DNA of 64,000 nucleotides, from the NCBI GenBank assembly GCA_004794785.1, contig SJOL01010054.1:146380-210379 (forward strand), in the 5' to 3' direction. Of this stretch, positions 1-12,625 are shown piece after piece. Position numbers and translations under genes: made by a program. This DNA is from Opisthorchis felineus (taxonomy: Eukaryota; Platyhelminthes; Trematoda; Opisthorchiida; Opisthorchiidae). Position 1 is the first letter of the stretch. Each line of letters starts with the position of its first letter. The notes beneath the pieces are model-generated. The model worked only from the letters and a program-made list of their open reading frames with translations. It did not search any database and was not told the DNA's origin.

Positions 1-284
1 AGCAGGACATAATCTGCAGGGTTACTGCTGTTGATCTGTACAGCATAGTTCTTCAGTGTCTGCAATCTGACCGGGATGGTCCAGGACCGCTCTTTGCTAA
101 CGGAGTTGCGCTGCTATCCAAACAGGTCTTTTTGACAATAGGCTTTTAATTTATGCAGGTACACCCACTCCCTGACTGCGATCAGGGATGTTTTGTAGGG
201 TAGATTTGATCACAAAGCTTGGTTCCTCTGGCTGGTGTCGAAAAGCCTTAATGGAGATCTGGTCATGTAAATGAAGTCAGTCTA

Positions 285-440
285 TGCCGAAGAGCCATTT
301 CATTCTTACGAAACTCCAGTCGGGTGTCTCGAACCTATGACATGCAGGCTAGCACTTTGGCCACGAGCGACCAGTTAGCACTGTGATTACCTTGCAATTA
401 GACAGGATACAGCACCACACATTCAGTCCCGGAAACCTCA
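285..440 (-). mobile_element. tRNA-derived SINE fragment, family B
   Basis: On the minus strand, a box-B-like GGTTCGAGAC and an upstream TCGCTCGTGGCCAAAGTG stretch match the heads of the copies at 15128, 20878 and 26735. The hammerhead part is not recognisable here, although the downstream GAGTTTCGTAAGAATGAAA resembles the start of that region. Confidence 0.5.
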
Positions 441-726
441 TCACATGGTCAAGAACTGTCTGCAACCTCGTGCGACGGCTTCTCGCATAAAAGTCTCACT
501 CATCGGGTGAATTTCTTTCTTCCTCTTAGCAACTTGAAAAGGAGGAGCTGGCAGATTTTCTTTGTAACCGGCCTCTTTTCGAAGGGATCACACAACAATG
601 CGTGGTAGACAAGGAACCTTTGTGGGTGACCTCTCTCTTGGCACCACTGCATGATGGTTGCATCACGACGTGCGATCATGTATTGTTTTAACTGTTCCAT
701 TTTCACGGCGGGCTGAAAGGTGTGAG

Positions 727-905
727 GACCACTGGGCGCGGGATGGCTCAGTGGTTAGAGCTCGAATTTACTGACCGGAAGATCCGTGTTTCGAACCCAA
801 CCTCTGCCTGTTGACTTCCCCTGTCTAGGCTTGAGCAACCTGGCCGTATCCCAGCCCTCGTGCTTCCTTCTGGTGACACGGCAGTTAGACAGCTGAACAC
901 TAAAA
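727..905 (+). mobile_element. tRNA-derived SINE, family D
   Basis: The head looks like a tRNA gene with box A (TGGCTCAGTGGTTAGAGC) and box B (GTTTCGAACCC), followed by a tail shared with copies at 34145 and 28478 (aacctctgc..., a cttccttc block, a ttagacagctg-like end). No intact tRNA cloverleaf is expected. Pol III boxes suggest the original mode of transcription. Confidence 0.7.
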
Positions 906-1737
906 AACTAAAAAGCCACTGGTTTCACGTGTCCTGCACGTAGATCAAACTTGATAAATCCTGATGAATTATGAATGTATGGACAGTCTTTCTTTTTTTC
1001 GATAAGAATGTTCATCAGAACAGCATCAGTGATACGAGGACCGCACGCAACCGACAAGCTAACGTGGTTACTGCGCACGGAATGGGCTATTTGTTGCCAA
1101 TACTACCTTTGTTGAGCTTCCCGATACGGAACTTTGAGTGACGCGTAGGTTCGTCAGTCCAGAATATCAAAAGGAAGAATTGGGTTCGAAATTCTACGGT
1201 GCTATTTACATAAGGGTAAGCAAATGTGTACACCAAACCTCAATTGTTCACGTTCGTAGCGTCAACAAGTGCACAGGTCTGTCACTGACCGGCACAGTGC
1301 AGTGTCAACGTCCGCACACCAAACAAGGGCGAGCGTAATGTTGGCTCAGTAGTGTGGGTTGCGGTCGTCCTTTCCGACAACGGTCTCGTGATTCTCATTG
1401 GCGGTGCGATCTCACACGGAACTCATGAGAAAACAAGTCAAGGCAGGCTCAGCAAACGGGACACGAACGCGCATGGGTAAGTAGGTCAGCTGCGCACAAG
1501 TGTCGGACGGGACGGCCTTTGCGGCAAGGTGAATGGCGGGTACAAAGAGCATAACGAGTGGAAATTCAAAGTACATAGGCGGAGCAAACAAATCAGTGGG
1601 GGAGTTATCATGAGGTCAAGTTATATTCAATAACTCTGAAATATGTAGACACCAATTGGGGTCCAAGATCGTGAGGACTCAGTGATGTGGGCTAGATAAA
1701 CGTATCCTTTGTCTTTCACCTTGTTCTATTTTTATAG
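906..1737. other. Intron, nothing recognised
   Basis: No repeat family or convincing exon seen. A 24-nt in-phase candidate at 1453-1476 has a poor acceptor and is listed as rejected. Confidence 0.4.
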
Positions 1738-1785
1738 CTCGGAAAGTAAGGAGGAGAAACCTGACACGGATGGACGACAAATAGA
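1738..1785 (+). CDS. Micro-exon 1 (48 nt) of unrecognised phase-2 micro-exon gene
   Basis: First exon visible in the window. It is preceded by a clean pyrimidine-rich acceptor (ttgttctatttttatag) and followed by the strong donor gtaagt. Read in phase 2 it encodes SESKEEKPDTDGRQI plus a split codon, a charged, disordered-looking peptide. The first base completes a codon from an upstream exon, so the gene starts outside the window. Splice signals, open frame and symmetric phase are seen directly; membership in one transcript with the exons below is inferred from shared phase, strand and composition. Confidence 0.65.
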
Positions 1786-2090
1786 GTAAGTTGCAACCTA
1801 TTTTGCCTCTTCGTGGTAACTTCAGCTACCGAAGGTGATGATCATATACATCAAATCTAGTCAAAATAGGACTTTTTTTTGGGTGTGTGACCAGAAAATA
1901 CCTAAAAAATGTAAGTTCGTGGAATCTTACTGAAAGAATGAATAAAACGAAAGTTTTTTTCGACAAACAAACTAAGACCGGTTTCATTATTGATGGGGCT
2001 CATGAGGTAGTCAAGGTTACCAAATTTAAACTAAGGACTGCAAAAGGAATTTCAGTCAACGCATTGACAAACCAAGTGCATAATCAATTG

Positions 2091-2124
2091 CAGTTGTCTC
2101 CCTCTCCTCTCTCTCTCTCTCTCT
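2091..2124. repeat. CT microsatellite
   Basis: A CT-rich stretch ending in about 11 CT units, inside the first visible intron. It explains the R/E-rich antisense reading frame over this region. Confidence 0.8.
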
Positions 2125-2585
2125 AATTGTCTGTTTGTAATATGCAGCCTCTTCTAGCCCGACTGGTTGCAAGTTCATGTCTGAGCTGCGTTCTAAAATG
2201 AATTGACCATCACTGGATTTTCGGCTACGAACTCCAGAACAAGCGCATATTTGCACGGCAGAGATCGAAGATCTTAATAATGGAGTTGAACTTTCACATA
2301 TGACACTGTTCGTACTATTGGTTTTTACTCGGAGTTGTGTCAGAAGGTGAATAACACTAATAATAACCGAGTTATGTATAGTGACTACCAGAGACACTGT
2401 GTTACAAGCGGATTACACACACAAAAAGAAAGGGACTTATCGAGATCTGCGTTTGATAAGTTGTAGTGGACGACGCTGAGGTTTGCTGGACGCAGTTGTA
2501 TTGAGGGGGAGTCTTGACCGAGCGTGTTGAAGTCTGGCCTGCTTCTTGTCGTTAAATCCAAACGATATCGAGCCCAGACTTTTTC

Positions 2586-2700
2586 CGCACAGTGAGTCGT
2601 GCGTAGGTTTGAAGTGACTTTTCCCGCACAGTGAGTCGTGCGTAGGTTTGAAGTGACTTTTCCCGCACAGTGAGTCATGCGTAGGTTTGAAGTGACTCAC
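2586..2700. repeat. 39-bp tandem repeat, three units
   Basis: Three head-to-tail units starting cgcacagtgagtc at 2586, 2625 and 2664 with very few differences; the last is truncated. Because 39 is a multiple of three it keeps frames open on both strands (repeating 13-residue peptides on the minus strand), which creates spurious ORFs of about 97 and 174 aa. Confidence 0.85.
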
Positions 2701-3589
2701 GTCAAGATGCTGTGTGAAGTGACGAGCGTCGGCCGAGCGTCGGCCGCTGTATTGAGTGTTGTGTTGTGTGTACTGTGTTATGTTGACTGTGTAGCGTCGT
2801 GCTGTGTTGTGTGTTCTGTTCTTACATATGTTGAGTGGTCCGTGGAAAACAACATTGTGAAACCACATTGCGCCCTTAACGGGTTCGCGGAACCTGTTGT
2901 TGGCCAAAGGTCGTATTAATTGGCACGCTGTTGATGCGTGATTGTGAAGCAGGCAAAACAAAATGGAGATAGTAGGTGCAGATGCGAAAATGCTTGGAAG
3001 AGTAACTAAACGGAAGGATAACCGTTACAACACCATTTGTGTGCACTTGTTGCCTTGCCCCTTGGAAACTGTGTCACGGTCACTTCCGTTAGTGACTACC
3101 AAAGTCACCCATTTGTCTTCGTTTACTGCGTTTCCATTCCAATTCAATCAATTCAGTTCAAACATATCATCAAAGAAACCGCTCCTTAAATTTGTGAGCA
3201 AATTTCATTTTGGTTTTTGAAGAGTTTGGGAAATACTGTGTTGCGTGATGAGAAAGAATGAAGCAATAAGAGGGTTGCATCGGCACAGTACTCACAGACT
3301 GACCCAGTGACATTCCAAGGTCAGCGTGTTGAATAGCGCACATTGCTGAGTAATGTTCACGATTTAGACAGAACAATAGTTGAGCCTTTTGGAAAATGGT
3401 ACGCTAATCCTTGCTATTGTTGGAGTGGGAAGAAACATAGTTGTCACCAGAAAACGCTGCATGCATCTGAGTTATCAAATCCGAACAGGAAAACGTGTTC
3501 ACTTTTGAACACTGTGGTTGTTTTGTTCACCTCCATGAATGACGACCCACTGAGTATTCTGACTGTGTCGATTACTTTACCCGGATCTG

Positions 3590-3632
3590 CACTGCTGATG
3601 AGCTCTAATAAGGGTGAAACTTGAGTCCGGTG
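3590..3632 (+). ncRNA. Hammerhead ribozyme core, intact, family C SINE remnant
   Basis: Seen in sequence: CUGAUGA at 3595-3601, helix II GCUCU/AGGGU closing loop AAUA (3602-3615), GAAA at 3616-3619, a minimal helix III ACU..AGU and cleavage triplet GUC ending at 3627. Stem I is CACUG (3590-3594) with CGGUG (3628-3632), including one G-U. All invariant core bases are present. The same block, decayed, lies in the family C copies at 25745 and 48270. Activity is inferred. Confidence 0.6.
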
Positions 3633-3639
3633 GGGAGAA

Positions 3640-5180
3640 GAACAGGGGGCTCACCTTAGTGGCGCTCGTCACCGTGGAGTCACTTACTGGTTTATAATTC
3701 CCCTATTGTGGTAGACAAATATCACGTGGTTAGAGTAGATGGGAGCTAACGGTCGGTTCCCATATGAAACACACTTGATGAGCATCCCTTTCTGTTTTCT
3801 TTTCTGTGTACGGTAAGTAGGGGGGAGATGGTATCTGAGCCCTTCAGTGCCTATTTAACGAGGTTATTGTTCCCCTTCCGCCTCTCAGACTATCCTTCAC
3901 TTAAGTGTGGACATAAGTCCACTCAAAAACTTGTCCTCATACTCATGAAAGTAAGCATATTTGGACCGGCTTTCACCAATATCTCACCGGAATGGGTAAA
4001 AAGTCCAGAAATGGGCGTTAATTGGCATGCAGCTTATTGGTTGAAAGGCTCTCCGCTATTGTACATGCGTTAGGACAGTGGTTACAGATGCACAAAGCAG
4101 TTTAAGAACAAAATTTCTACAGAATTTTGTCAGAAAAGCTCCATTTTAGTGAGTAAAAGGACGCTATGTGTTGATTCCAGCTGCTTTTGTACCTGTTTTT
4201 TCGGTTAACGTTTCGCACCATTTCAGCACGCAACACGATACCTTAAGAGTTCTGTACGTACTACATCAAAACCAGCATAGATTCATGGACCAATGTCTTA
4301 GAAGATATCCGTTGAAAACCTAAGTGTTCTGTGTTGGGCGGGATCGCAGAAAATGGAGAAGGACGGGTGACCTTAACGGTTTTTCGCACACAACTCCGTG
4401 TTCATCTTCGCCTTTGTCAGCGTAAGTCACGCAAGCTGCAGGCGTAGGGCTTGGTTCGATTGGCTCAGTTCAGTTAGCCAATCGCTGCTGGGTGTGCTTG
4501 AGCGGGACTGGATGGGAAACAAATGCCTAGTCTGCTTGCATATCCGGTCCCCAATTATCTCGTCACTGTAAGCTCAGGCGTCTCCATATTAGTTCAGCTC
4601 CACAGGGCGGAAGAAAACAGAGCCTAAATGCTTCTTTTGCGCTGGCACCAACAGCGCCTCGTTAGAGGAAAGAGTTTGAAATCCGCAAAAGTGTTTCCTC
4701 GAGGGGAGATATATCGTAGATGAATTGTTTTCTCATCATTCAAAATCTGTTCGATCCCTGAAAAGGCTTAAAGTGCGGAAAACACTATGGAACAAGGTAA
4801 GACACAATTCAAACCGCCCATCACTGTGGACAAAATATAACTAATTTTGAAATATCCATCTCAATTTCACTCCTTAGGCTGGTTTCACGTCTAAATTCAG
4901 TCGTGTTTTATGCTAGAGGTCGTAAAATGAAGAAATGCGTTTCACTGCGGTGTGATTCACCAACGTGTCCACTCAGGCAGCTCTGATGTAGTTAGGATTT
5001 CACAACGGATTGAGCCGATCTTTATTCATTTGACATATCATCGTCCGTTTTCACAGGTCGCACGTCAATGTTCGTAGTACAGAAAGAGAAACGTGAGTCT
5101 TTGTTTCAGAATTGTGAAACACATTTGGGTCTCTTTGTGAATCTGAATATAGACAGAAGAAGCTGAAAAGAGTGCAGACG
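3640..5180. other. Intron, nothing recognised
   Basis: No ORF, tRNA box or repeat recognised between the hammerhead remnant and the next family A copy. gtaagt motifs at about 3803 and 4421 lack a usable upstream acceptor. Confidence 0.4.
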
Positions 5181-5395
5181 TAAGGTTGCTGAAAACTCTT
5201 CGGCAGCCCACGACTGGTTTGGCCCTTCTTGGGGCTCATCGGGTAGGCGCAGTCCCCGAGTTTCCGTCAACCTTGTGTTCTACTTGAAAACGAATTGCAC
5301 GAACATTATAAATGAGGGGTTCAGCTGGGTTCCAGGTGAGTCTCCCATCAAAACCAAATTAGTATGCAGATGAGTGCACTAGTCAAAGAAGGTAC
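5181..5395 (-). repeat. Hammerhead repeat (family A), inverted composite
   Basis: 5181-5310 is the ribozyme half with its ribozyme on the minus strand. 5312-5395 is the other half in opposite orientation (ggttcagctgggttccaggtgagtctcc). The ribozyme (5206-5248) has CCGAUGA instead of CUGAUGA and CAAA instead of GAAA, so it should be dead. A short related fragment lies at 5713-5760. Confidence 0.75.
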
Positions 5396-5809
5396 TTTTT
5401 GCCGTAAGGTACAGTTTTGAACGCTTTTGTCAGCCGTCTGTTCTAGTTCACCTGGTCTGCTCTATACGCTGAGTCTTTTCGCCAGAATTCTCCTACTTAG
5501 TAACTACTTATGTGACACACACACACTAAGCTTAAAAGCTACACTCGCTATTCCGCAGGTGAGTCGTATGCTAGTCCGAGTCCATGCCGTGGACTTCGTG
5601 CACCCGCACAATGGTTTCCATTTCTTCCTTAATCCTCTGTTTCACTAAAATTCCTTTCTAGCATGAAAACGAACCAAGAATAACACAAAGAATAGTATAA
5701 ACAAAAAAATTCAGGTGAAGCCCAGCTGAGTCTTCCGTCAACATCATGTTCGCTTGATGTTGTTTTGACGTATATTAGCTCCCTAAAATTTCATTCTAAA
5801 CATTTTCAG

Positions 5810-5848
5810 TCCCATTGAAATCAGGATCCCCAGACTTTCACAAGCACA
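5810..5848 (+). CDS. Micro-exon 2 (39 nt)
   Basis: Acceptor ttctaaacattttcag and donor gtgagt bracket 39 nt that read PIEIRIPRLSQA in phase 2, symmetric with the other exons. An internal AG at 5833 could give a shorter in-phase 15-nt version (5834-5848), so alternative acceptor use is possible. Composition is less acidic than the neighbouring exons, so this is a moderate call. Confidence 0.5.
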
Positions 5849-7278
5849 GTGAGTTATGTTCCGATATTACCTTTGAAGAATCGATCAAGTAATAGGCTGA
5901 TTGTCATAGTTCAGTGTTTGGCACCGTCCGCACTCGCGTTGATGGAGTTCCTCTCGTGCACTTCTGTTCTCGTTATCCACATCGCCATCGCAAATCCCTC
6001 AGCTGGACTCCCCGGATGTAGAGAACGTTGGAGAACACAAACACTGGACTCTGGCTGCACGAGATGCTCACTAACGAAAATGGGGTTGCGTTCCGCCATA
6101 AGCAGCTTGAAACGGAAGAGCGTAGTTAGGTGATACAGCGAGAAAGGGCATAGTACCTTGGGTCAGGGTAATCGACTGAAGTGCATGTCGGACTCATTTT
6201 GTTGTACACCAGGGTTTGAATTCTAAGAGTCGTCTGGAGTTGCCTGAACTTGTCCAAGTTGTCTAGCCTGACAAGATAACAACATGCCTTCAGTCAACAG
6301 CGGTCAGTCAACGCTGGGGATACACTTTTCTCACCGAGATACATTTGCACTTTTAACTTGAATAGTTCCACAACCAAGAATAACATAGTAATATAGTACC
6401 TAACAGTTTGAGTCCATAATCTCCGGTTTGTCATTTTATACACAAGCTTCACTTATCTTGGGGGTTGGGGGCTCGAACCAGCGTACCACGGATGTGGAAT
6501 CGGTTTTTCTGGTATACGCTTCAGCGTTTCAGGTTACCTCAAATTCTTAATTTAAGTAGGCTTGTTTTTCAGACAAATGACGGTAAAATAACCAGAAACG
6601 CGAGTAGGTTTTTATTTGAGGTTTCCATTCAAGGTAATAATGAATGGAGTTTCAGTGATTACCTAACGACAACACAGGCTAATACGAGTGAACTATGCAC
6701 AACTCTTGTCAACGTCAAATGTCATGTAAACATGGCGAGGTTTATCTAGGCTCGAATCCATTACCATCCAAGTATGGCAAGTTAAAATCTCGGTTAAATT
6801 CTTAGGGCTGTTGTAAACAGCTGATAGAAAATGAATTCTACGGGGACGATTTCGGCCAAAATGGTTCAGATTTCATGGTATGGTTGGATCGATGATTAGC
6901 TCCGTAGTTTTTGTGATATCTTTCCAAGGAACCTCCACAAGAGAAACCCCACATGTTTTGAACGGCTTTCTCGCCAATCAAAGCAAATGTATTATTTCCA
7001 TCCCTGGGACATTGGTTTGCTGATACATGTCGATACATCTCTCGCTATACAGCCATTCGCCTGATATCTGGCATAGTCACTATAACTGCCTTTTTGCGAC
7101 CCAGTTATTGTTGATGTCGTATTTCCTCCGTCCCCCAATCGTGGCTCAAACCAACGGTTGTAACTTAGTCATCCACAATTGGGGTCAAACCACACCTGTA
7201 CCTCACACAATCATGGTAATACGCAGTAGCTCTAGTCTATAGAGAAAAACGTTTGGTAGCTCAGGTAGCGTAGACGGT
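5849..7278. other. Intron, nothing recognised
   Basis: A-T-rich unique-looking sequence without coding features. Confidence 0.4.
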
Positions 7279-7355
7279 CGTTGGTTTGTTCGCTGAGCTG
7301 GACAATTTGATTGCAAATGTTCCATCAACAATCGAGGTGGGATCATCAGTGCGTA
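7279..7355. repeat. Fold-back element family E, one arm
   Basis: The stretch from gttggtttgttcgctgagctgg to catcagtgcg matches the left arm of the element at 12626 and the arms at 33274. A decayed single copy. Confidence 0.55.
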
Positions 7356-7489
7356 GCGATGGGTTGGTGGTTGTGCTGTCTACCGTTTCTACCTGTAGCC
7401 TTTACCTAGAATCCTTTGAGTTTTGCAGAAGATGTTTTCTTGCTGTTCCACATATTGACCACGTTTTACCTCGACTTTAAGTGAGCGGC

Positions 7490-7572
7490 TTAACCGCATA
7501 ACCTCTGCTGGGATTCGAACTAAGGGCTTTGGCCGCGTAGCAATATCAGATGCTCGGCTAGTTCACGAGAAA
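7490..7572 (-). mobile_element. tRNA-like SINE head
   Basis: On the minus strand, CTAGCCGAGCATCTGA (box-A-like) and TAGTTCGAATCCC (box B) are spaced as in a tRNA. No tail could be assigned to families B, C or D. Confidence 0.4.
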
Positions 7573-9420
7573 AGGAGGCTTAATCTCGTAAAAATTAACA
7601 GTGTCGGTGACATCAGTTGTTATCTCATCACGTGAAAAACATGCGAATAAATGCCAAGAATTAGCAAACACCTCTCGAATGAAACTGAGTAAGGACCAAA
7701 CTTCGTTCGCCCTTTAGAGGGCAATAAGATGTTTCTGTAAACCTGACCGGTAAAAATTGGAAGCAGTTGTAAATTTAGGAGTTTCAGTATCATGTTGATT
7801 CCATGATTACCTTTTTGAAGGACGCTCGAACGAAAATCAAAGTTTTTGTTTTAGTCACAAATTTCTCAAAGGTCAAGACTATCATGAACCATGCCAACGT
7901 TGTTCAGATGACCAAACGAACACGACAACGACTCCAGAGTCTGCGATGGTTGGGTCACCCACACGGAAATTTACCGTTGTCACTGAGTCACCAGAACTCT
8001 GTGGATCGTGCCACAATGTTTTCTAATACACTATCAAATATATTAACGTATTGAAAGTGTAATGTTGTGTTTTCAAGTTTGGAGAACACTATGATGTGTT
8101 AATCAGTGGAAACACCGCGTATCCTACCAAAGAGCTGGAAGTATCACATTGATGGAGATCGCATCGCATATTCTGGCAATCTGAGCGACTGAACTTAAGT
8201 GGTATCACTTCTAAGTGTACTTCAAGCCCCTGATGGTTTCATGTATGGCCAGAAACATTCAGCCTTCGAGGGCGGATTGCCACGATTTTTTTGTCCTTCC
8301 CTGAGGGATAAGGGGTGAAACATTTTTAGAGGTATATGTCCAAGGTTTAATGTTATTTCACCAGATCACATAAAATTGTCAGAAACATCTGAGCGGCTCA
8401 CAAATTGAAATTTTTAACGATATTCATTGGAATTAGACTGATTTCAACCTGTCAGTATAGGTTGTACGATTCCCCGTGCCTTTGGCCCGTTTTCACCCCG
8501 AAGGTTGCTTCCAAGGGAACGTCATCTTGTTTTCTGTTGGTTTCCTAACCATCCTCATAATTTAATTTGAATCGTTTGCTGGATTTACGTACAAAGTTTT
8601 CACCACTTGTAAACGGCTTTTACTGAGCGTTCTCTGTATCGTTGAAGAGTTTGCCTACCAGAAAAAGTGGAGAAGCGGTCTATCAGGAAAGCAGAGAGTA
8701 TCCTCTTCAGACAACCGTGGTCGGGAAGGTCTGACCTCCGGCGATCCTCCGCTCCTACTGGCGGGTCTTGTGTCGTACACGAGAGTTGGGAGCATGTAGA
8801 ATTTTTACCGGCGGGTCTTGGTGTTTGGTCGGATTACAAGCTGTCGTTTAGTTGCGCTGTCTATGCCAAGAGCAACATTTTTTATAGTCTGATCGTTTGC
8901 AACACTAGAATTGCATGTATAGACTTGTTTGTCTTTCAAGATCACGACCATATTACGTGAAACCAGCGATTTAGCCCCACCAGAGCGGCTAGTTTTTGCA
9001 AAATCCTTCTGTTTGGCGCCGACAAGCTTGAGGGTCCTGCTGCTCACCGGAACACTGTCCACACAATACCTCGACTGTTCTATCCGCTGAGCTGCACTAC
9101 AGGACAGTGCCACGATGCACCTTGGCAACGAACCCCAAAACCAAAACATGTTCCATTTCCAAACTGATCTGTGGATACTGCTTTTCCACTGCTTTCTTCC
9201 AGTCCGCATGCAAATGTCAGCGTCTGTCTGCCCATTTATTGGAGGTCTGCTCACGTGACTGTGGCCTTTTCACATTGTCACTCTTTTATGCTCTGCAATA
9301 CTGATAAACGAAATCGAGGTTTTCTTTAGGCATTCCAGCACCGAATAGATTTATGCCAAAGAGATCATCAGTACCGTATTCTTACTTCTAATTTATTCCA
9401 TCTTTTTTGTTCTCTTCCAG
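7573..9420. other. Intron, nothing recognised
   Basis: Only chance ORFs. The overlapping frames at 8667-9304 on both strands lack motif or splice support. Confidence 0.35.
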
Positions 9421-9447
9421 TGAGGAATCCAGCAGTGACGAATCCGA
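9421..9447 (+). CDS. Micro-exon 3 (27 nt)
   Basis: A textbook acceptor (tcttttttgttctcttccag) and donor gtgagt bracket 27 nt encoding EESSSDES plus split codons. The acidic/serine composition matches the acidic runs of the long exons at 20670 and 23436. Symmetric phase 2. Too short to show homology by itself. Confidence 0.65.
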
Positions 9448-10557
9448 GTGAGTACTTAGCACTTCGGGATAATGGATGAAGTCATCTCAGTTCAGTTGAA
9501 CAAAACAGTGAGAACATACAAATGGTATTTTATTCTCGCAAGTCATTTACGTAAAGCGCAGGTCTGGTCCTGGCAACAACGAAAAAGTCACGTAAAACCA
9601 TTTGTAAAAATGGTGGAACAGTTCAAGACTGTGCATATAAAACTGTCGGTCTCAGTCTGGGAAGGATTCCCTCGCTAAATGTTACCATCCAAATCTCATT
9701 GAGTCGGTGCACAGGGGGGGGGGACCGTAAAACGTCCGTAATATACACCTGACTGCTTTTACGTTTTCCAACAAGTTCGTCGCATCGACTGAGTCATTAA
9801 GCAGGTTTCTGCATTTGAGGCAGTCAAAACTATAAACTATTTAACCGTTGCGACACGTGACCACTTACGCTGCATCCGCCTAACGAGTGCGGACCAATCC
9901 CGAAACACTTAGTGATTGTGGTTCGGGGCCAATGATGTCCCAGAAATGCATTTAGGATCCTTACAAACTCCCACACTGGGGATGCGAACTGAGTAAAGGG
10001 GCGGGTGGTAGGGGACAGGGCATGCGAGCGTGAAGTACAAGCAACTGACTCCGTATTCAGTGAGCACGATTGCCATGGTTTTTGAAACCCTAATGGGTGT
10101 CCTTTTAGCCAATCTCACTTGCCGATCAATTTGCACTGGAACAGTTTTTGTGTGTCTGTTAAGGACACCAAGTGATATGCATAGAAAACTGGTAAAATCA
10201 GCCGTGCTGCATGCAGCCTATGGAGAGGAGCTTTGCGGACATGAGATGCACTTTCTTGACAAAACATGGAGTAGACTGAAAGACAAGATAATGATTTATT
10301 CCGCATGATTTGCACTATATCGAAGAACAGAGAGAGAAACAGAAACAGCGGCACACGCATAGAGAGAAATGGAATGCCGCGAAATCATGGATTAATTCAG
10401 AAGCTGAATGATAAGTAATCGATATGCTTCTGTCTAAATGGGACTAGCCGCACCCTTCTGATCACGAAATCCCAATTAGCGGACCGTCGCTTATTTCAGG
10501 GAGAAGTAGCGCATAACACACAGATTCAGAGATGCTGGTGCATTTTCTTAACGGCAC

Positions 10558-10730
10558 ACACTACTCATAAGGTTGCTGAAAACTCATCGACAGCTTTCTA
10601 CCGGCTTTATCCTTCTTGGGGCTCATCAGCTAGGCGTAGTCTCCGAGTTTGTTCTTGTTGAACGAAATTTGAAGTCATTGGCAAAATGCACTCCTTTGCA
10701 AATTAAGTCGATGTTGATCGGATATCCTTT
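10558..10730 (-). repeat. Hammerhead repeat (family A), partial
   Basis: It starts at the conserved cactactcataaggttgctgaaaac end. The ribozyme strand is minus. CUGAUGA is kept, but the GAAA block reads AUAAAG and stem I no longer pairs well, so it should be inactive. Confidence 0.75.
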
Positions 10731-11539
10731 TTCGAAAAGAAGCGGTAAAGTGTGACCATCTCCTTGCGGTGTCGCTGGGTGCAGTATAGAATCTATCACT
10801 CAAAAGGAAGAGAATGATCGACAGATTTAGTTCCACATCCGTGGCCGATACTGGTACGTGGCGGGCAGTTTCGAGGTCTTAATAACACCAAACAAGGCAG
10901 TAAGAACAGCACTGACGCGAGATACATTAATTCCGTACAGTCACATTTGTCGTAATTCGGTAAAACAGAATCAGAAGTGAAACAAATAAGAGGGCGAGTT
11001 TCTACCGTTTGTGTGGAACAGAAAATAACATGTTAATAAGGGCAAGGCTGTCTCAGAGTAACCCTCAAGTCTTTCTGAGTGCACGGTACGTGTTTAGGCC
11101 CCGGGGAACTTTTGTCACCCTGACCGGTTACTTCGTGTTGATGATTGTCCACATCCGGCTATGTGTCCTCGGGGTCATTGGTTTAAATTTTCATCTAGCT
11201 CTAATTAAGATTAGGGTTCATTAGGAGTTTTGTTCGAACGGGCATTTTTGCATTTTTGCTGGCCTATCCAACCTTTAATCAGATCTATTATTGATTCTAT
11301 CCATACACCTGCACATCGTCATCATGATCATCATGAAAAAGCAACGCTGGTGTCGGCAATGTTACTTTACTGCTGTACAACCACAAAGATTATCTTATTA
11401 TATTTAAAGCTTTAGAGTGAAAAGAAGAGAAAAGAATATGCAAGGATGGGGACCTGGTGTTAGCCTATCGCAAGCATTCTCAGGTGCTTGTACCTCCAAG
11501 CGCTCAATTAAACAAGCTTGGAAGAAACTGACAGCACGA

Positions 11540-12047
11540 ACGTCACTGACTTCGATGAGCCACTATTTTTTACAATGCCGCCAGCCATGCGCAGGGGAAG
11601 GGCCACGGAAACCTCATCCCGAAAGGTGGACCGCACCAACAAGGCCCAAGCCCCTCATAATCTCTTTCATACCCTTCTACCAAGTCATAAGCTGTCCACC
11701 TCGCGGTTTCCCCCATTCTGAAGGAGGCACGGAGAACAACACCCTTCTCGGCAGACGACATTTCGGCATATTTTGCACATGGCAGTGCCAGCTCAGTTGA
11801 TGGTGCTGGATGTTGTAGTGCCTGCTGCACAAAGAGATACTCGTTTCCTAATTACCTCATCACGAATTCGTAAAAGGTATCCAACATTGGCAACGCTTCT
11901 GAGACATCGGTGGTCGAAAACCTCAAGATGCCTGATATCGTCTGTCCGCAGAGGCCATGTTTCGCAACCAACCAGCAATAAGACACTTACTATAGCCTGG
12001 CACACGCGACCTTTGAGACGCAGCAATATGCCCTTCTGACGCCACAA
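11540..12047 (-). pseudogene. RTE-like retrotransposon fragment, RT C-terminus
   Basis: Read on the minus strand from 12047 it encodes LKGRVCQAIVSVLLL, then CETWPLRTDDIRHLEVFDHR and CLRSVANVGY. After frameshifts it continues with the RLPRRVLF and LVGAVHL-type stretches. This is the typical RT C-terminal end (GSETWPL, FDHRCLRSI, LGHVLRMP) of RTE-like non-LTR elements common in flatworms. Stops and frameshifts make it a dead 5'-truncated copy. Confidence 0.7.
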
Positions 12048-12625
12048 GTGACGCCAATTAGCAACCGTGATTAGGGCCCTTTAGATTCGTGCACTGACTT
12101 CATCAGACACATTTCCGTCAGAGCTAATACAACTACATGTTACATGCAATAAATGGTTGGTTAAACTGAAGCTGGCATCCTGGTCGACTTCACTGGCATA
12201 AGCCTTGTGCGGACCTTAAAACTCATTAGTTTCCAGACATATGTTCGGCGAAGGCCCATGTTTCAATCCCATTTAAATCGACTGATAGGGTGGCCACTAA
12301 TTTGAAGTACTTTTATGTAGATGGGATTTCTTGACGCCATGATTTGCGCTTCTTCTTGGTCGCTGGACTCAGGTGTTCGGTTAAAAGATCAGGATTGTTT
12401 TCTGATGACAGCACACTTATGAGCAACTCCACCTCCTCAGCTGGTCCATCCGGAAGGCGACTCCGTCCTGATGTATAGAACCAATTTCGAACAAAAGCAT
12501 TTGTGCGCACCATGAAACGGGAGCTTGCATATTTTCAGTCCGTGTATGCTTTCGGCAGACAGAAAGACAGGCAGTGTGTGCGTGGTGACGTCGAGGAATA
12601 TAGGTAATTTGGATACATTGTTTGT

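Noticed and set aside
1453..1476. 24-nt phase-2 candidate exon (KRDTNAHG) with donor gtaagt
   Set aside because: The acceptor region is purine-rich; phase and open frame alone are likely by chance.
2437..2961. 174-codon minus-strand ORF
   Set aside because: Held open by the 39-bp tandem repeat; no protein features.
5548..5563. AG directly followed by gtgagt (also near 4420), resembling a recursive splice site
   Set aside because: Single chance matches without the long pyrimidine tract expected of ratchet sites.
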